Source: Sulfitobacter sp. HNIBRBA3233 | GTDB lineage: Bacteria; Pseudomonadota; Alphaproteobacteria; Rhodobacterales; Rhodobacteraceae | DNA length: 64,000 nt | Direction of reading: 5' to 3' | Assembly: GCF_040149665.1 (NCBI RefSeq) | Contig: NZ_JBEFLP010000003.1 | Coordinates: 94,529-158,528 of the forward strand | In this document: positions 61,067-64,000 of the stretch, piece after piece | Numbering within the stretch: position 1 is the first letter of the stretch | Layout of the letters: every line of letters begins with the position of its first letter | The notes under the pieces: generated by a model | The model's input: only the letters and a program-made list of their open reading frames with translations | The model's database searches: none | What the model was told of the DNA's origin: nothing | Translations under genes and position numbers: made by a program

Positions 61067-62923
61067 TTACCTCTCACCAAACGAAATTATCGGAAACCTA
61101 ACCCAGAATGTCGTCTGAACATCAAGCTCTGAAGCGTAACCAATTTCACCCCCCATCATCTCAACAAGTTGTTTGCAAATAGCCAGTCCAAGACCAGTGC
61201 CATCTCGGTCACGCGTCAAATGCTCTGCCTGCTGAGAAAAAGGTTCGAAAAGGCGCTTGCCAAACTTAGGGGAAATGCCGCGGCCACTATTTGTCACGGA
61301 AAAAACGAAAGCTCCATCATCGATGCTAGCTTTGATTTCGACCTTTGTTCCACGAGTAGCAAATTTTGAGGCGTTCGAAAGCAGGTTGGTTATTACCTGT
61401 TGTACACGCTGTGCATCTGCATGAATCAAGACGGGGAAATTTGGCGCATCGACTATTAACGAAACATCGAACTGTTCCGCAAAGGTCTCACTATCGAAAA
61501 CAGTCTGGCGGACGATCTCCACGGCATCAACATCTGTGAGCTCGACCGAAAAGTGCCCTGAAGTCAGCTTCTGGAAGTCGAGCAAATCATTCACAACATG
61601 TGTCAGCCGTTGGCTATTCCGGTTGGCCACGTTCAACAATTTTGCAATCTGCTCGGAGCCATTTTTATTGATCAATTCTGAAAGAAGGCGCAAAGCTCCA
61701 TGGACCGATGCTAACGGCGTTCGCAACTCGTGACTGACGGTGGCAACAAAGTCGTTTTTCAAGGCCTCGAGCCGCTTGGCCTCCGTAATGTCCACCATCT
61801 GGACAATTAACCGACTTTCCGAGCGGGTCTTTCGGCGGTAGATTGATACGCGGATGGATATGTCTATGTTTTCGCCGTTCGGCCGAGTGTATTTTTCCTC
61901 GATCTTTGAAATGCTGACACTTGAAGCCAGAAGACGTTCGAACTCGCCCCTGAGATTGCCAAGTGTCTCTTCCCCGGAAAGCTGCCAAGCATTTTTTTGT
62001 TCAAGTTGCCCTGGGGTATACCCGAAAATCTCGTCACAGGCGTCATTATGAAGCATGAAAGATCCGTCAATTGACAACACCGCCATCGCAACCGGTGCGT
62101 TTTCCACCAACATTTCCAGGCCTGCTCTCCGCGATTCCGCAATTTCCAGAGCGGTTTCGAGAGGAGTGATGTCGATCATCGTGCCGAGAACGCGGACGGG
62201 ATTGCCCTGTTCATCTTGTTCAGTCACCCTGAGTATGGAGCGCATCCAGCGCCAATCGTCATCACCGACCCGCATCCGGAACTTCGCTTCCGAGCGTTCG
62301 ACTCGTCCGGCAATGCATTCTGCATCGAGCGCTTCGACCTTTTCTCGATCGTCCGGGTGAATACGCTCCCGCCACTCGCGATCAGAATCTTTGTCGTCTG
62401 TATCGATGATTCCGAGAAGCTGATACCAAACATCGGACGCGCGACCCGAACCTGTTCGTAAGTCGGATTCGAAAACACCAATTTGGCTTCCCTCAAGCGC
62501 TAAATTCCAGCGTTCTGACTGATCCCTCAGCGCATACCAAGCCTTAATTTGGCTCGTGACGTCATGAACGGTTACTATCGTGAATTGCTGACCTCCCGCG
62601 TCTTCGAAACCGCTCAAGCTTACTTCTCCATAACGCAGTTCTTCGCTTGAAGGCAGTAAGATGATATTCTGAAATTCACCGATTTCGACACCGGAATAAC
62701 TGAGTTTTCCGTCTGAAAAGGAGAAGTTAGGTAAGTGATCTGAGATACAGCCTCCAATCGATTTTACTGATCCTTGCGACAGCAGTTTTTCAGCACCTCG
62801 ATTACAGAAAGCGACCCAACCATTCGAATCGATGACCCAAACGCCAAAAGGGCAATTTTCTACCATTGCTTGGAACATCGTCCCAGCTTCGAATTGCTCT
62901 GCCCAAAGTGTGTGATCGTTCAT
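61067..62923 (-). CDS. Orphan multi-PAS sensor histidine kinase
   Basis: A 618-residue cytoplasmic kinase with no membrane helix. Three or four PAS domains (~15-370) precede HisKA with SHELRTPLASVHGALRLL (phospho-His ~398) and HATPase_c (NLLSNASKFA, GRGISPKFGK, GTGLGLAI; ~515-618). ATG 62923 is preferred to TTG 62959. No response regulator is adjacent, so its partner is elsewhere. Confidence 0.9.
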   Translation of the reverse strand: MNDHTLWAEQFEAGTMFQAMVENCPFGVWVIDSNGWVAFCNRGAEKLLSQGSVKSIGGCISDHLPNFSFSDGKLSYSGVEIGEFQNIILLPSSEELRYGEVSLSGFEDAGGQQFTIVTVHDVTSQIKAWYALRDQSERWNLALEGSQIGVFESDLRTGSGRASDVWYQLLGIIDTDDKDSDREWRERIHPDDREKVEALDAECIAGRVERSEAKFRMRVGDDDWRWMRSILRVTEQDEQGNPVRVLGTMIDITPLETALEIAESRRAGLEMLVENAPVAMAVLSIDGSFMLHNDACDEIFGYTPGQLEQKNAWQLSGEETLGNLRGEFERLLASSVSISKIEEKYTRPNGENIDISIRVSIYRRKTRSESRLIVQMVDITEAKRLEALKNDFVATVSHELRTPLASVHGALRLLSELINKNGSEQIAKLLNVANRNSQRLTHVVNDLLDFQKLTSGHFSVELTDVDAVEIVRQTVFDSETFAEQFDVSLIVDAPNFPVLIHADAQRVQQVITNLLSNASKFATRGTKVEIKASIDDGAFVFSVTNSGRGISPKFGKRLFEPFSQQAEHLTRDRDGTGLGLAICKQLVEMMGGEIGYASELDVQTTFWVRFPIISFGER

Positions 62924-63688
62924 CAAGGAAAGTTGCACCTCACATCTCTTAGTAAGCAACCAAACCTAAGACGTGCGCGCGTTAACCTACTACAGCCGCA
63001 GCGTCTCAATTCAATTGATACTAAGTGATACATGCGACGGCGGAGTCGCACTATACTTTTGACTCATTAGCTTAAAGGCCACTTATCGGTGAGGATATTG
63101 AGCACCACTCGAGCGCTCTCGCTCACACCATGTAACGGGGATAGGGACGAACGGCGCCAACCTACTGGGTGTTGAAGTGCAAATCCACAATGAATAAAAT
63201 CCAGGCCGCACTGGCTGGCAACGACCGTGAGGATCATGTTCTTACCCTTACACAGTCTCTGGAACTTTACGACTTTTTAAAAAGCGCGGATCAAGGCATG
63301 CGATCAAAGACAGGAGCCGGCGGTTGGAGCGCTGACTGTCCGGGCCTCACTTGTTAAAAGCGGACTCTTTATCAAAATGGAAGAAGAGACGGGTTTCAGG
63401 TCAATCTAATTTTCTCCTGAAAATAGGAAAAATCCTATTCCAAAAGTCTGACCAGTTCATTGGGGCACTCCAAGTTCAGCATCATGAAGCGCGCCACAAT
63501 TCCGTACATATCCTGACAAGAAACCGACTGTTTCCAATCTATTTAAAGACAAATTGTGTCACCGGTGATAAGATCCAAACAGCATGGCAGGCATTAAGGT
63601 AACATCACGGCTTGCTTGTCACCTGAGTATTAAAATCTTGCGCACAAATCCTTCTGCGCGCGCTTAAGTTTTAACAAGGAGATATCTC
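62924..63688. other. Low-coding region with one possible small gene
   Basis: Base composition is AT-richer than the rest. A 55-codon frame at 63190-63357 (MNKIQAALAGNDREDH...) is possible but lacks a clear RBS. Otherwise only stop-rich frames are seen. No RNA gene or repeat recognised. Confidence 0.4.
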
Positions 63689-64000
63689 ATGGAGAATGAG
63701 ACCAAGGTTTTCAACTATGTCGTCGAAGGATTGTCCTACACGGTAACGGTTTACGAGCAAGACGGTGCATTCTTCGCCGACATTCTCGTGAACGAAGGGC
63801 AAATGGACGTCAACGCCGTCTACTATGCCGATGACGACATGACCGGCACCAGTGAATCGCTTTCGGGCCCGCTTAACATGAACGGGGGCGGCACCACCTT
63901 TGAGGGCGAAAAAATCCAGTGGGACACGGCAGACCAGATCAGCGAACCGGGTCTGGGGCCCGAAGGCGAAGACAAGGAAAGCTTCCTGACCGAGGGCGAC
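63689..64000 (+). CDS. Acidic protein, 3' end beyond window
   Basis: At least 104 residues, open to the window end. AAGGAGATATCTC precedes ATG 63689, a strong RBS. The sequence is acidic with beta-strand pattern (VFNYVVEGLSYTVTVYEQD, FFADILVNEG). Acidic Gly/Thr-rich loops follow (GGGTTFEGEK, GLGPEGED). No signal peptide or recognised family. A secreted or calcium-binding protein is conceivable but unsupported. Confidence 0.6.
   Translation, partial: MENETKVFNYVVEGLSYTVTVYEQDGAFFADILVNEGQMDVNAVYYADDDMTGTSESLSGPLNMNGGGTTFEGEKIQWDTADQISEPGLGPEGEDKESFLTEGD

Noticed and set aside
63190..63357. Small frame of 55 codons
   Set aside because: No clear RBS and no family. Kept only as a possibility in the region entry.
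1..64000. tRNA, rRNA or CRISPR content
   Set aside because: No cloverleaf-like, rRNA-like or regularly spaced repeat array was noticed on reading both strands; a covariance search could overturn this.

Overview
The window looks like an accessory replicon or genomic island of an alphaproteobacterium, most likely Rhodobacterales (Roseobacter group). This is inferred from GC-rich coding, TRAP transport, Tat-exported multicopper oxidases, the protein style and a VirB-type transfer region. No rRNA, tRNA or CRISPR array was seen. Coordinates and motifs were read by eye; no database search was run.

Region 1 (1-21066) is a copper and silver handling island. It holds a CDF exporter (partial), two multicopper oxidases, a DUF411 protein, small Met/Cys-rich membrane or periplasmic peptides and several cytochromes c. 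It also has a thiol-redox and cytochrome assembly set (CcmG-like, TlpA-like, SCO1, CcdA), a glutaredoxin-MauE fusion and a DUF305 protein. The regulatory core is copA-cueR plus copZ. Four promoters carry TTGACC, a 19-bp spacer with a TTCC/GGAA dyad, and a -10 element, which is the layout CueR needs. The second half (13032-21066) is a co-directional run: TolC-type lipoprotein, multicopper oxidase, cupredoxin-CusF fusion, second cupredoxin, ABC transmembrane protein without an ATPase domain, cytochrome c, and a Cys-containing beta-propeller.

Region 2 (21067-24177) is transposon debris. A TnsB/TniA-like element has lost most of its content to an ISKra4-family insertion and sits against a truncated gene.

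Region 3 (24182-31306) is a carboxylate-type TRAP transporter set (LysR regulator, small and large permease, binding protein) flanked by two alpha/beta hydrolases and followed by an unknown small protein. Region 4 (31360-40908) begins with an MFS exporter divergent from an ArsR-type regulator that has two 20-bp operators. Next comes a TetR regulator whose 18-bp operator is repeated in front of a long operon. That operon encodes Ohr/OsmC, a YqhD-like aldehyde reductase, an MDR enone reductase, a DJ-1-like protein, a GST, a P460-like cytochrome, an aldo/keto reductase and (set slightly apart) an old yellow enzyme. Together these look like an electrophile/carbonyl/peroxide detoxification regulon.

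Region 5 (40909-57233) starts with a truncated IS3-family element and gene fragments. It continues into a conjugation-type (P-type VirB) type IV secretion cluster in the order B1, B2, B3, B4, B7-like lipoprotein, second lytic transglycosylase, B5, B8, B9, B10, B11, two small genes, B6. Small regulators and periplasmic proteins precede it. No relaxase or VirD4 coupling protein lies inside the window.

Region 6 (57234-64000) holds a Tat-exported metallo-beta-lactamase-fold hydrolase and a tyrosine integrase destroyed by an IS3 insertion and a nonsense codon. An orphan multi-PAS histidine kinase and the start of an acidic protein that runs off the window follow.
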